Below are positions 41,502 through 49,755 of a stretch of DNA of 64,000 nt, in pieces (position 1 is the first letter of the stretch; every line of letters starts with the position of its first letter). A program made the position numbers and the translations under genes. The DNA comes from Marivibrio sp040218065. Lineage in GTDB: Bacteria; Pseudomonadota; Alphaproteobacteria; UBA8366; Aestuariispiraceae. The stretch is taken from NCBI RefSeq assembly GCF_040218065.1, contig NZ_JAVJQE010000008.1, positions 463,566-527,565 on the forward strand, given 5' to 3'. Below the pieces are notes generated by a model. The model was not told the DNA's origin, made no database searches, and saw only the letters and a program-made list of their open reading frames with translations.

Positions 41502-42772
41502 AACGCGCGCTGCGCGCCCTGGCGGCGCTCTGCCTTCTCGCGCCCGCGACGCCGGTTGCGGCCCCGGTCGCGGCGCAGGAAACGACGACCGTAGCGCTCG
41601 GCGCCGCGATCTCTGAGTCGGGACGCTTCGCCGAGATCTCGCAGGACGTGATCGCCGGCTACCGGCTGGCGGTCGAGACCGTCAATCGAGCCGGCGGCGT
41701 CGCGCTTTCCGACGGGCGTCGAGCCGTCTTCTCATTGACCCTGCGCGACGACGGGTCGCAGCCGGACGGCGCCGCCCAGGCGACCCGCGCGCTGCTGAGC
41801 GAGGACGGCGTCGACTTCCTCCTCGGCCCTTACAGCTCCGGTCTGTCGGAAGCGGCGGCCGCGGAGGCGGAGGCGGCCGGCGCGCCGATCATGATCTCCA
41901 ACGGCACTGCGAGCTTCCTGTTCGATCAGGGACGTGAGAACGTCTTCGCCGTGCTGTCGGTCAGTCGCGACTATCTGGCGGGCGCCGTCGATCTGCTGGG
42001 GCGCGAACTGCTGACGAGCGGACGCGACCCGAGCGAGGCGAGCGTCGCGCTTGTGTTCCTCAGCAACCCCGGCACTCAGGAGATCCGGGCCGGGGTGTTG
42101 GACGCCCTGGCGCGCTGGGGGATGGGGGTCGCGGCCGACCTGACCTTGGCCGACGATCTCTCGAATATGGGCGACGCGCTGGCGCGCGCGGCGGCCGAGC
42201 GGCCGGACGCGTTGCTGCTTTCCGGCTTTTCCGCCGGCTCGACGGCCGCGGCCGAGGCGCTCTACGCGGGCCGGCGCTATCTGCCGATGACGGCGATGAC
42301 CCACTGCAATCCCGCCGCCTTGGCCGACCTGGCGCCGGAGGCGAGCGCCTACCTCGTCTGCGGCACGCAGTGGGAGCGCTTCCTCAGCTACCGCGATCGC
42401 TGGTTCGGCACGGCGAACGAATACGCCTTCTTCTACGAAGAGGCGACGGGCCGCCCCGTCAGCTATCAGGCCGCCCAGTCCAGCGCGGCGGTCCTGGTGC
42501 TGGTCGACGCGATCGAGCGGGCCGGCGCGCTGGACCGATCGGCCGTGCGCGCGGCCCTGCGGGCGACCGACCTGCAAACGCTCTTCGGCGAGGTGCGTTT
42601 CGACGCGGCCGGGCGCAACATCGCCAAGCCGATGCTGTTCACGCAGATCGACGACGGGCGGTTTCCCGTCGTGGCTCCCGCCCGCTGGGCGTGGGGGAAA
42701 ACGACCTATCCCGCGCCGCCCTGGGCGGAGCGCGGCCGCGCCGAGAGCGCCGAGATGAAGGGGGACGAATGA
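41498..42772 (+). CDS. Orphan type I periplasmic binding protein (LivJ-like)
   Basis: A 424-residue protein with a signal peptide (KRALRALAALCLLAPATPVAA, cleavage near AAQE) and the Peripla_BP_6 fold used for branched-chain amino acids and amides: VALGAAISESGRFAEISQD, then GPYSSGLSEAAAAEAE and QAAQSSAAVLVLVDAIERAG. No liv-type permease or ATPase is encoded nearby. The ATG overlaps the STAND gene stop and the TGA overlaps the cyclase start, so all three are made from one message. The simplest reading is a ligand sensor for the WD40 or membrane part of its neighbour; this is inference. Confidence 0.88.
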   Translation: MKRALRALAALCLLAPATPVAAPVAAQETTTVALGAAISESGRFAEISQDVIAGYRLAVETVNRAGGVALSDGRRAVFSLTLRDDGSQPDGAAQATRALLSEDGVDFLLGPYSSGLSEAAAAEAEAAGAPIMISNGTASFLFDQGRENVFAVLSVSRDYLAGAVDLLGRELLTSGRDPSEASVALVFLSNPGTQEIRAGVLDALARWGMGVAADLTLADDLSNMGDALARAAAERPDALLLSGFSAGSTAAAEALYAGRRYLPMTAMTHCNPAALADLAPEASAYLVCGTQWERFLSYRDRWFGTANEYAFFYEEATGRPVSYQAAQSSAAVLVLVDAIERAGALDRSAVRAALRATDLQTLFGEVRFDAAGRNIAKPMLFTQIDDGRFPVVAPARWAWGKTTYPAPPWAERGRAESAEMKGDE

Positions 42773-44778
42773 TGAGCGAAGCGGGGCGGCTTGCGCTGCT
42801 GGCGGGGGCGGGCGTCGACCCGACCGCCTATGAGGCCGGCGAGTTCGAGGGCGCGGTCGCCGCGCTGATCGCGGACGGACAGTATTTCGTCGCCCACGAT
42901 CTGGCCCGCACCGGATTGGAGCGGTTCGCGCATGATCCCGCGCTGCGCCGCCTGGCCGCGGAAGCGGCGCTGCGCGCGGGGGCGCTTGGCGAGGCGCGCC
43001 GGCTGGCGGAACCCCTGGAGGGCGCGCTGGTGCGGCGCAATCCGAAGGTCCGCGCCGCCTACGATCGACTGGCCGACGTCTTGCGCGCGGCGGAGCCGAG
43101 CGCCGCGCCTTCGGATGAGGCGTTGGACGCGGTCGCGGGCCTGGCCGGCGCCTTCGCCGAGCTGGGCCGCGGCCGAACCGGCGCGGCCGAGGGCGAGACC
43201 TTCCTGCTGCTCGGCCGGCTGCATCTTGCGCTTTGGCGCCGTGACGGCGGAGCTGAGAACCTGGCGGCCGCCGCCGACGTGCTGGCCGACGGCGTGCGGC
43301 TGACCCGACGCGCCGATCTGGCGGCGGAAGCGGCGGTTGCCGCCTATCTCGCGGGCGAAAGGGCGCGCGCCGCGGAGTTCGCCGCCCAGGCCGTCGCCGA
43401 CCCGAGCGCGACGGATGAGGCGCGGTTGGAGGCTTTGTTGATCGCCGGCGAGGTCGGGCGCGCCGAGGCGGCGCTCGCCGCCCATCCGCCGGAACGCGGC
43501 GCGGCCGCCGCTCTGCGCGCGCGCTTGGAGCAGCTGGCCGACGCCGGGCTCAGCGTCCCTGCGGCGTTGCTGGCGGCTGTAAAGCCGCCGGTGATCGCGC
43601 TCTTCACGGGGCATATGATCGACGCGCCGGATCGCGCCAGCCCGCGCTTTCCCGCGCCTCTGGAAGCGGCGGCGAAGGCGGCGATCGCGGCCGAGCTGGA
43701 GGCGATCGACTGTCGCATCGGCTACTCGGCCGCGGCCAGCGGCGGCGACATCCTGTTCCTTGAGGCGCTGGCCGAGCGCGGGGCGGAGGTCAACATCGTG
43801 CTGCCTTTCGCCAAGCCGGACTTCGTCGCCGCCTCGGTCGCCGCGGCGGGGGAGCGCTGGGTCGCGCGCTTCGAGAATTTGCTGAAGATCGCCGACACCG
43901 TCTCCTACGCGACGACCGAGAAGCATCTGGGGGACGACGTGCTGTTCCGCTACGGCGCGCAGGTGATGGAAGGCATGGCGGAGCTGCGCGCGGAACTGCT
44001 GGGCGCCCAGCCTTATCTGGTCGCGTTGTGGGACGGGACGCCGACGCGCATCGTCGGCGGCACCGCCGACATGGCCGCCTTGTGGGCGCCGACCGGACGG
44101 CTTCGCATGGTGAACCTGACCGCGCTGCGCGCGCCCGGCGGCGACGCGCCGGACGACGAGGCGCTGATCGCACGGCTGATGGAGGCGCCGCCGCCCTCGG
44201 AGGACGACACGCACACCGGACGGCGGCGCATCCAGGCGATGCTCTTCGCCGATGTGGTCGGCTTTTCCAAGATCGACGAGGAGCATGTGCCGGATTTCGT
44301 GCGCTTCCTCACGCATGTCGCCGACGCGATGACGGGCGCGCCGACGCCTGTCTTCCTCAACACGTGGGGCGACGCGATCTTCGCCGTCACCGACACGGCC
44401 GAGGAGATGGCGCGCTACGCGCTCGCCCTGCAGGCGGCGATCTTGGAGGCGCGCGCCAAGCTGACCGGTCCCGCCGCGGCGCTGGACCTGCGCATCGCGC
44501 TGCACGCCGGACCCGCCTATCGCGAGACCGATCCGCTGACCGGACGGCCCAACTTCTACGGCGGCCACGTCAACCGCGCCGCGCGAATCGAGCCGGTGAC
44601 GGTGCCGGGCCAAGTCTATTGCTCAGAGCAGTTCACCGCGCTGCTGGCGGCAGAGGCGGTGCAGCAGGGTGAGACGGCGGGCGGCGCGGGCCGCCCCTGG
44701 CGGGTCGAGTATGTCGGCGACATGGCGCTCGCCAAGAAATTCGGAAAGCAAAAGGTCTATAGCTTGCGGGGGCGTTAG
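42769..44778 (+). CDS. Helical-repeat, SLOG-like and class III nucleotidyl cyclase protein
   Basis: A 669-residue cytoplasmic protein with no membrane helix. Residues 1 to about 265 are Ala/Leu-rich TPR-like helices. About 272-450 is a Rossmann-type domain (VIALFTGHMIDAP, SGGDILFLEALAERGAEV, IVLPF) resembling SLOG nucleotide-binding domains. About 485-665 is a class III adenylate/guanylate cyclase with both metal aspartates (Asp495 in LFADVVGFS, Asp535 in WGDAIFAV) and the transition-state pair Asn602/Arg606 (GGHVNRAARIE), so it should be active. The start is ATG 42769, overlapping the binding-protein stop; 42772 is an alternative. Confidence 0.85.
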   Translation: MMSEAGRLALLAGAGVDPTAYEAGEFEGAVAALIADGQYFVAHDLARTGLERFAHDPALRRLAAEAALRAGALGEARRLAEPLEGALVRRNPKVRAAYDRLADVLRAAEPSAAPSDEALDAVAGLAGAFAELGRGRTGAAEGETFLLLGRLHLALWRRDGGAENLAAAADVLADGVRLTRRADLAAEAAVAAYLAGERARAAEFAAQAVADPSATDEARLEALLIAGEVGRAEAALAAHPPERGAAAALRARLEQLADAGLSVPAALLAAVKPPVIALFTGHMIDAPDRASPRFPAPLEAAAKAAIAAELEAIDCRIGYSAAASGGDILFLEALAERGAEVNIVLPFAKPDFVAASVAAAGERWVARFENLLKIADTVSYATTEKHLGDDVLFRYGAQVMEGMAELRAELLGAQPYLVALWDGTPTRIVGGTADMAALWAPTGRLRMVNLTALRAPGGDAPDDEALIARLMEAPPPSEDDTHTGRRRIQAMLFADVVGFSKIDEEHVPDFVRFLTHVADAMTGAPTPVFLNTWGDAIFAVTDTAEEMARYALALQAAILEARAKLTGPAAALDLRIALHAGPAYRETDPLTGRPNFYGGHVNRAARIEPVTVPGQVYCSEQFTALLAAEAVQQGETAGGAGRPWRVEYVGDMALAKKFGKQKVYSLRGR

Positions 44779-44950
44779 CGGGGCTGGCCCTGAAAGCTTT
44801 TTCCTTCGACGAGGGAAGGTTGGAGGGGGCGATGCGTCAGCGTCGCCTGGGCGGGAAAGCGCCGAGAGGGCTGGTCGACGCGCGCCTTGGCGGCGCGCCC
44901 ATCCGCTACCCGACCGTCTCCAATGACGGGAAAGGAGAAATCCTGGGTCG

Positions 44951-46210
44951 CTACTCCGCCGCGGCCGCCATCTCCCGCCCGGGTCGCGGCCCGTCCAGCA
45001 TGGTCTGCGCCGCCCAGACGTGGAAGCAGCGGGTCGGCGGGTCCATCACGGGCGTGAAGACGCCGCCGTCGAAGCCGGGCGAGGCCCGGCCTTTCTGCAT
45101 GCCTTCGACCGCGAAGACGTCCTCGACGAAGACCTGGGACCAGGTGCGCTGGTTGACGGCGCGCAGCTCGGCGTAGGAGGGGTCGCGCACCGCCTCGTCG
45201 AAATAATAAAGCGACAGCCGCTCCCGGCATTGGGTCGGACCGTCCGGGAGCACTACAATCGCGAAACTGTGGTCGCGATGCACGCCGAGCATCACATTGG
45301 GGAACAGCGACACGTACTCCGCGCCCGTCTCCCACATCTCGGACAAGTCCGGCAACGCCGGGAACTTCACGCCGTCGTGGGAAAGGAGCGGATTGTAGAC
45401 GCTCGAGCCCTGCCCGGAGAAATTCCCCGGTTCGACGATGTTGTAGTGGTCCTCGATCCGCGAATAGCTGTTGAGCGCCGGATGGACCCAGGGCAGGTGA
45501 TAGGCCTCGCAATAATTCTCGATCGCGAGCTTCCAGTTGGTCTCGAGCGCGAAGGTCAGGCGGCAGTCGTCGCCCGTATGGACGAGCGGCGCGTTCGCGA
45601 ACTCGCGCCAGCGATGGAGGATCTTGGCGTTCGCCTCCTCGAACGGCGGGGCCTTTCCGTCCAGATTGATCCAGATGACGCCGAGCCATTCATGCGCGCG
45701 CACCTCCATCAGCCCGTAGCAGCTGGGGTCGAAGTCGGGATGGCTGTCCTGCTGCGGGCCGCCGACATAGGGAGTGCGCTTCAAGCGCCCCTCCAGATCG
45801 TAGGCCCAGCTGTGATAGCGGCAGCGCAGCACGCCCTTGCTCGGTCCGGCCTTCTCCACCAGCAGCATGCCGCGATGGCGGCAGACATTGTGGAAGACGC
45901 GCGCGCGCCCCTGCTTGTCGCGCACCATCAACAAGGGCTGGCCGAGAAAGTCGAGGGGATGACAATCGCCCGGTTTGGCGATGTCGGCGGTGAAGCCGAG
46001 ACCCGCCCAATGCTTGCCGAAGACCGTGTCGCGCTCGAGCGCCGTCACCTCGGCGTCGGTGTAGCAGGGGTTGGGCAGGCCGATGGCGCTGCCGTCCGCG
46101 GCGACGCGGTGGAGCGCCGGTATAAGTGACGCCGCCTTATCCGAAAGGGCCGATGTCGGGTGCTGCGAGAGATCGGTCACGGCTGCGCTCCCTTCCGCTG
46201 GATCCTGCAT
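44951..46210 (-). CDS. Rieske aromatic-ring-hydroxylating dioxygenase, alpha subunit type
   Basis: A 419-residue Rieske non-heme iron oxygenase. The 2Fe-2S ligands are CRHRG (near residue 110) and CRYHSW (near 130), and the mononuclear iron histidines lie in ENYCEAYHLPWVHP near 215. These proteins hydroxylate or demethylate aromatic acids, betaines or carnitine-like compounds. No reductase or beta subunit is encoded nearby, so electron transfer partners are elsewhere. The ATG at 46210 is used. It is divergent from a LysR regulator, the probable controller. Confidence 0.9.
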   Translation of the reverse strand: MQDPAEGSAAVTDLSQHPTSALSDKAASLIPALHRVAADGSAIGLPNPCYTDAEVTALERDTVFGKHWAGLGFTADIAKPGDCHPLDFLGQPLLMVRDKQGRARVFHNVCRHRGMLLVEKAGPSKGVLRCRYHSWAYDLEGRLKRTPYVGGPQQDSHPDFDPSCYGLMEVRAHEWLGVIWINLDGKAPPFEEANAKILHRWREFANAPLVHTGDDCRLTFALETNWKLAIENYCEAYHLPWVHPALNSYSRIEDHYNIVEPGNFSGQGSSVYNPLLSHDGVKFPALPDLSEMWETGAEYVSLFPNVMLGVHRDHSFAIVVLPDGPTQCRERLSLYYFDEAVRDPSYAELRAVNQRTWSQVFVEDVFAVEGMQKGRASPGFDGGVFTPVMDPPTRCFHVWAAQTMLDGPRPGREMAAAAE

Positions 46211-46297
46211 GAGCCTTGAGCTCAAGCGCGAACTTTCGCGCCGAATCCCGGGCGCCGTAAAGCTGACAAATTCCTATCCATCAGGTAACTTCAAGTA
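46211..46297. promoter_or_regulatory. Divergent control region of Rieske oxygenase and LysR genes
   Basis: An 87-bp spacer. A 12-bp perfect palindrome CTTGAGCTCAAG (46215-46226) sits just upstream of the oxygenase ATG, and the less GC-rich stretch TTCCTATCCATCAGGTAAC (about 46270-46288) precedes the lysR ATG. One of these is probably the LysR binding site, but the classic T-N11-A box cannot be chosen with confidence. Confidence 0.45.
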
Positions 46298-47200
46298 ATG
46301 TCAAAAAGTCCGCACGATCTGCCGCCGCTTTCCGCCGTCGCCGCTTTCGAGGCGGCCGCGCGCCGGCTCAGCTTCAAGCAGGCGGCGGGGGAGTTGAACG
46401 TCACCCCTGCGGCGATCAGCCGACAGGTCCGTCGGCTGGAGGAATGGTTCGGGCGGCCTCTATTCCGTCGTCTCCATCGCCGGGTGGAATTGACCGAGGC
46501 GGGGGAGGCCTTTTTCGACGCGGTCGCCGCCGGTTTCGCCGGGATCGCCGGCGCGGCGCGCGCGCTGCGCGGCGCGGCGGAGGAGGATGTGACGATCGGC
46601 TCGACGGCCGCGGTGGCGCGCTTCTGGTTGGTCCCGCGCCTCCATGATTTCTGGCGCCGCTATCCGGAGTTCCAACTGCATCACGTGATCTCCGATTTCA
46701 TGATCGATCTGACGCAGCAGCGCGTCGATTTGGCGGTGCGTTTCGGGCAGGGCCAGTGGCCGGGCCTGGAGAGTCAGATGCTGTTCGCGGACCGAATCTA
46801 CCCCGTGGCCTCCCCCGAGTTCGCCTTCGAGCGCGGGCCGTTGCGCACGCTCGACGATCTCGCGGCCGCGCCGCTCATCGACATCGGCGCGGTGCGCGAG
46901 GAGGGCTGGCTCGGCTGGCCGGACTGGATGCGCACGGCGGGCGCGCCGGCCCGGCCGCTCAGGCTCAACCGCATCAACTCCTACGCCATCGCGGTGGAGG
47001 CGGCGTTGGACGGGCAGGGGGCGCTGCTCGGCTGGCATTCGATGATCAGCGGGTTGGTGGAGGCCGGTCGCCTGCTGCGCCTGACCGAGCACGAGATCCC
47101 CTCGCCGGGCGCCTACTTCCTGGTCCGCCGCGCCGATCGTCCGTTGAGCGCGGAAGCGCAATTGCTGCAGGCCTGGCTGACCGAGGCGGCGGCGCAATGA
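46298..47200 (+). CDS. LysR-family transcriptional regulator, GcvA-like
   Basis: A 300-residue LysR regulator. The N-terminal helix-turn-helix is FKQAAGELNVTPAAISRQVRRLEEWFG (helix start near residue 25), followed by the substrate-binding domain (DVTIGSTAAVARFWLVPRL, LTQQRVDLAVRFGQG). The PAAISRQ and RFGQG features resemble the GcvA subgroup. Divergent orientation to the Rieske oxygenase gene indicates that it regulates that gene, with an effector related to the oxygenase substrate. Confidence 0.92.
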   Translation: MSKSPHDLPPLSAVAAFEAAARRLSFKQAAGELNVTPAAISRQVRRLEEWFGRPLFRRLHRRVELTEAGEAFFDAVAAGFAGIAGAARALRGAAEEDVTIGSTAAVARFWLVPRLHDFWRRYPEFQLHHVISDFMIDLTQQRVDLAVRFGQGQWPGLESQMLFADRIYPVASPEFAFERGPLRTLDDLAAAPLIDIGAVREEGWLGWPDWMRTAGAPARPLRLNRINSYAIAVEAALDGQGALLGWHSMISGLVEAGRLLRLTEHEIPSPGAYFLVRRADRPLSAEAQLLQAWLTEAAAQ

Positions 47201-47309
47201 AGGGGCGGGTGGAGGGAGGCGCGGTCTTCGCCGGAGGATCGTCGCGACGCGTTGCACCGAGGATGCCGGGTGGCGCGCGGCGGCGCGCAGTCCGCAAGCG
47301 AGACGTCGA

Positions 47310-48083
47310 TCACCCCACCAGCGCCGCCGCCCCGTCCCAACAGAGCTTCAGCCCCGTCAGGAACAACAGCCCGTAGGCGATGCGGTAGAAGACCTGCTGG
47401 CTCACCAGCCGGTGCAACCGCACCCCGGCCCAGATCCCCAGCGGCGCCAGCGGGGCGAGCGCGAGCGACGTGCCCAGATTCTCCGCCGAGAACAGCCCCA
47501 GCATCGAATAGGGGACGAGCTTTGCGGCGTTGACGGCGAAGAAGAACCAGACGGTGGTTCCGACATAGAGGGTTTTGTCGATCCGCTGCGGCAGCATGTA
47601 GAACTGCACCGGCGGGCCGCCCGCGTGGGCCACGAAGCTGGTAAAGCCGGCGACGCCGCCGAAGCCGCTTCCCTTCAACCAGCTTGGGCGGGGCGGCGCG
47701 CCGTCCGCCCTGCGCGGACCGAAACCCGTCCAATGCTGCAGCGTGAACAGCACGGCGATCAGCCCGATCGTGAGCCGCACCGCATCCGCGTCGAACAGCC
47801 TGAAGGTCAGCGCGCCGACGACGATCCCGGCGATCGCGCCGGGCAGCAGGCGCGCCAGGTTCGTCCAATCCGCCGTCCGTCGGTAGGCGATCAGCCCGAA
47901 CACGTCCATCGCGCACAGGATCGGCAGCATGATCGCCGCCGCTTCGATCGGCCCGATCACTAACGCCATCGTAGGCACCGCGACGATGCCGAGGCCGCCG
48001 CCGAAGCCGCCCTTGGAGATCCCGGCGATCATCACCGCCGGAATGGCGACCGCGTAGAACAGCGGATCCTCGATCAACTCCAT
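47310..48083 (-). CDS. TauE/SafE-family sulfite exporter-like permease
   Basis: A 257-residue inner-membrane protein with about eight hydrophobic helices and the family features AGISKGGFGGGLGIVAVP near the N-terminus and GSGFGGVAGFTSFVAHAGGPPVQFY in the second half. Members move sulfite, sulfoacetate or other organic anions across the membrane. Its start overlaps the gamma-glutamyltransferase gene end by 10 bp, so the two are co-transcribed. A sulfur link (glutathione breakdown by the transferase) is plausible but inferred. Confidence 0.88.
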   Translation of the reverse strand: MELIEDPLFYAVAIPAVMIAGISKGGFGGGLGIVAVPTMALVIGPIEAAAIMLPILCAMDVFGLIAYRRTADWTNLARLLPGAIAGIVVGALTFRLFDADAVRLTIGLIAVLFTLQHWTGFGPRRADGAPPRPSWLKGSGFGGVAGFTSFVAHAGGPPVQFYMLPQRIDKTLYVGTTVWFFFAVNAAKLVPYSMLGLFSAENLGTSLALAPLAPLGIWAGVRLHRLVSQQVFYRIAYGLLFLTGLKLCWDGAAALVG

Positions 48084-49630
48084 CCGGGAACCACCTCGCC
48101 GACGCCGCCGCGGCGCGGATCGCCGGCCGCGCTGATCGCGCCGGCGGCGTCGATCTCAGCCCCGTGGACGCCCCCGAAGAAGACGTTTCGCTCTGGCCAC
48201 AGGCGGTGGTCCGGCCAAAGCGCGGCGAGGGCTGTCGCCTCCTCGTCGCGGAAGCCGCCTTCGATCTCAAGCCGCTCTCCCTCGACATGCAGGCGCGGCG
48301 CGGCGATCGCAGCCTCAAGCGGCAAATCCTCCGCCAGAAGCCGCACGGCCGTGTGAAAGATCGCGGAGCGGATGCGGTTCGACCCGCCGCTGCCCAGCGC
48401 CACGCGCCGGCCGTCGTCGGTCAGTAGCGCCGTCGGCGCCATCATCGAGGCGATCCGCTCCCCCTCGCGCCATTGGAAGAAGCCGCGGGGATTCAGGTCC
48501 TCTTCGCCCAGCATGTTGTTCATCATCTGCTCGGCGCCGGGGATGATCTCGCCGTTGCCTTCGCCGTTTGACAGCGACAGGGCGGCCAGGTCGCCCGCGG
48601 CGTCGACGACGGAGATATGCGTCGTCCCGCCGATCTTGCGCGCGCGCCCCGCCAGTCGGTCCAGCGTCGCCGGGGCCAAGAGGCGCTCGGCCGCGCTCTC
48701 GATCGCCTGCAGATCCTCGGCCCCGGTCAGGCCGCTTTCCGCGCGGCCTTCGACCGCCGCGCCCATCGCCCCGGCGACGGCGCTCAGCAGATCGGCGCGC
48801 CCTGGGGCCAGCCGCTCGATGACCGCCAGCTGTGCGGCGATCAGCGCGCCGCCCGCGGACGGCGCCGGGTTGGTCAGCGCCCGCGCCCCCAGCGCGCGCG
48901 CTTCCAGCGGCGCCCGCGTTTGCGCGGCGTATGCGGCCATGTCGGCGCGGGTCAACAGGCCGCCGTCGCGCGCCTGGTCGGCGATCGCGGCGGCCGGTTC
49001 GCCCTCATAGAACCAGCGCGGGCCTTCGGCGACCATCGTCTCCACCGCGTCGGCGAAGGCGGGCAGGCGGCGCACAGCGCCTTCGCGCTTGGTCGCGCCG
49101 GGCTCATGCGCGTCGGCCATCAGGGCGCGGGCCTCGTCGCTCGCCAGCATGATGGGCGAGACGACGCGCATCAAAAGCGCCTGGAAGGGCCCGATCGGAT
49201 GGCCCTCCCGGGCGAGGCGGATCGCCGGCGCCGCGATCTCGCGCAAGGGCAGGCGCCCGCGCGCAGCGTGCACGGCGAACAAGCCTGCGGGGATCCCCGG
49301 CACGGCGGCCGCCGCCCGGCCGATGTGGAACGCCTGGGTCGCCGTCCCGAAATCGGCGACGATCTCGCGAAAGTCTAGGTCCGACTGCGGCCGCTTGCCG
49401 CCCGGGGTCTGACAGAAGAAATCGAAGATCCGCGGCGCGTCCCCGTCCGCCGGGGCGGACAGCAGGAAGCCGCCGCCGCCCAGCGAGCACAAGACCGGCT
49501 CCGCCACGCAGGCCGCCAACATTCCGGCCAGCGCCGCGTCGCAGGCGCTTCCGCCCGCAGCCAGGACTTCGGCCGCCGCAGCGGCCGTCGCCGGATCGCC
49601 GGCTGCGACCGCGCCGCCTCGTCCGCTCAT
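48074..49630 (-). CDS. ggt: Gamma-glutamyltransferase family protein
   Basis: A 518-residue Ntn-hydrolase. The autoprocessing site is GGTTHISVVD near residue 338, where the Thr becomes the new N-terminus of the small subunit, followed by ALSLSNGEGNG. The N-terminal GGSACDAALAGMLAACV and the GSGGSNRIR block near the end agree with the family. There is no signal peptide, unlike periplasmic Ggt, so it is probably cytoplasmic and may act on other gamma-glutamyl amides or acylated substrates. The TauE/SafE gene overlaps its end. Confidence 0.9.
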   Translation of the reverse strand: MSGRGGAVAAGDPATAAAAAEVLAAGGSACDAALAGMLAACVAEPVLCSLGGGGFLLSAPADGDAPRIFDFFCQTPGGKRPQSDLDFREIVADFGTATQAFHIGRAAAAVPGIPAGLFAVHAARGRLPLREIAAPAIRLAREGHPIGPFQALLMRVVSPIMLASDEARALMADAHEPGATKREGAVRRLPAFADAVETMVAEGPRWFYEGEPAAAIADQARDGGLLTRADMAAYAAQTRAPLEARALGARALTNPAPSAGGALIAAQLAVIERLAPGRADLLSAVAGAMGAAVEGRAESGLTGAEDLQAIESAAERLLAPATLDRLAGRARKIGGTTHISVVDAAGDLAALSLSNGEGNGEIIPGAEQMMNNMLGEEDLNPRGFFQWREGERIASMMAPTALLTDDGRRVALGSGGSNRIRSAIFHTAVRLLAEDLPLEAAIAAPRLHVEGERLEIEGGFRDEEATALAALWPDHRLWPERNVFFGGVHGAEIDAAGAISAAGDPRRGGVGEVVPGWS

Positions 49631-49755
49631 CCCTCAGTTTCCTCGAACCCGTCAGCTCAGGCGGCGGACCATAGCCGCGCGCGCCCTTGCGCGTCCATAG
49701 GGCCGGGCGTAATGCTTGCGTCCCGGCAACAGCGACCAGCTTGGAAGAGGTCCCC

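Noticed and set aside
42706..44613. 635-codon open frame antisense to the cyclase gene
   Set aside because: Low-complexity Arg-rich product; the sense frame contains an intact cyclase.
36831..44778. Calling the STAND operon an established anti-phage system
   Set aside because: No nuclease, TIR, protease or other killing effector is visible and no other defence genes are nearby; the evidence fits signalling at least as well.
44779..44950. Terminator between the cyclase and Rieske genes
   Set aside because: A CCTTC/GAAGG hairpin exists at about 44810 but is only 5 bp and lacks a following T-run on either strand; no gene is seen in the gap.
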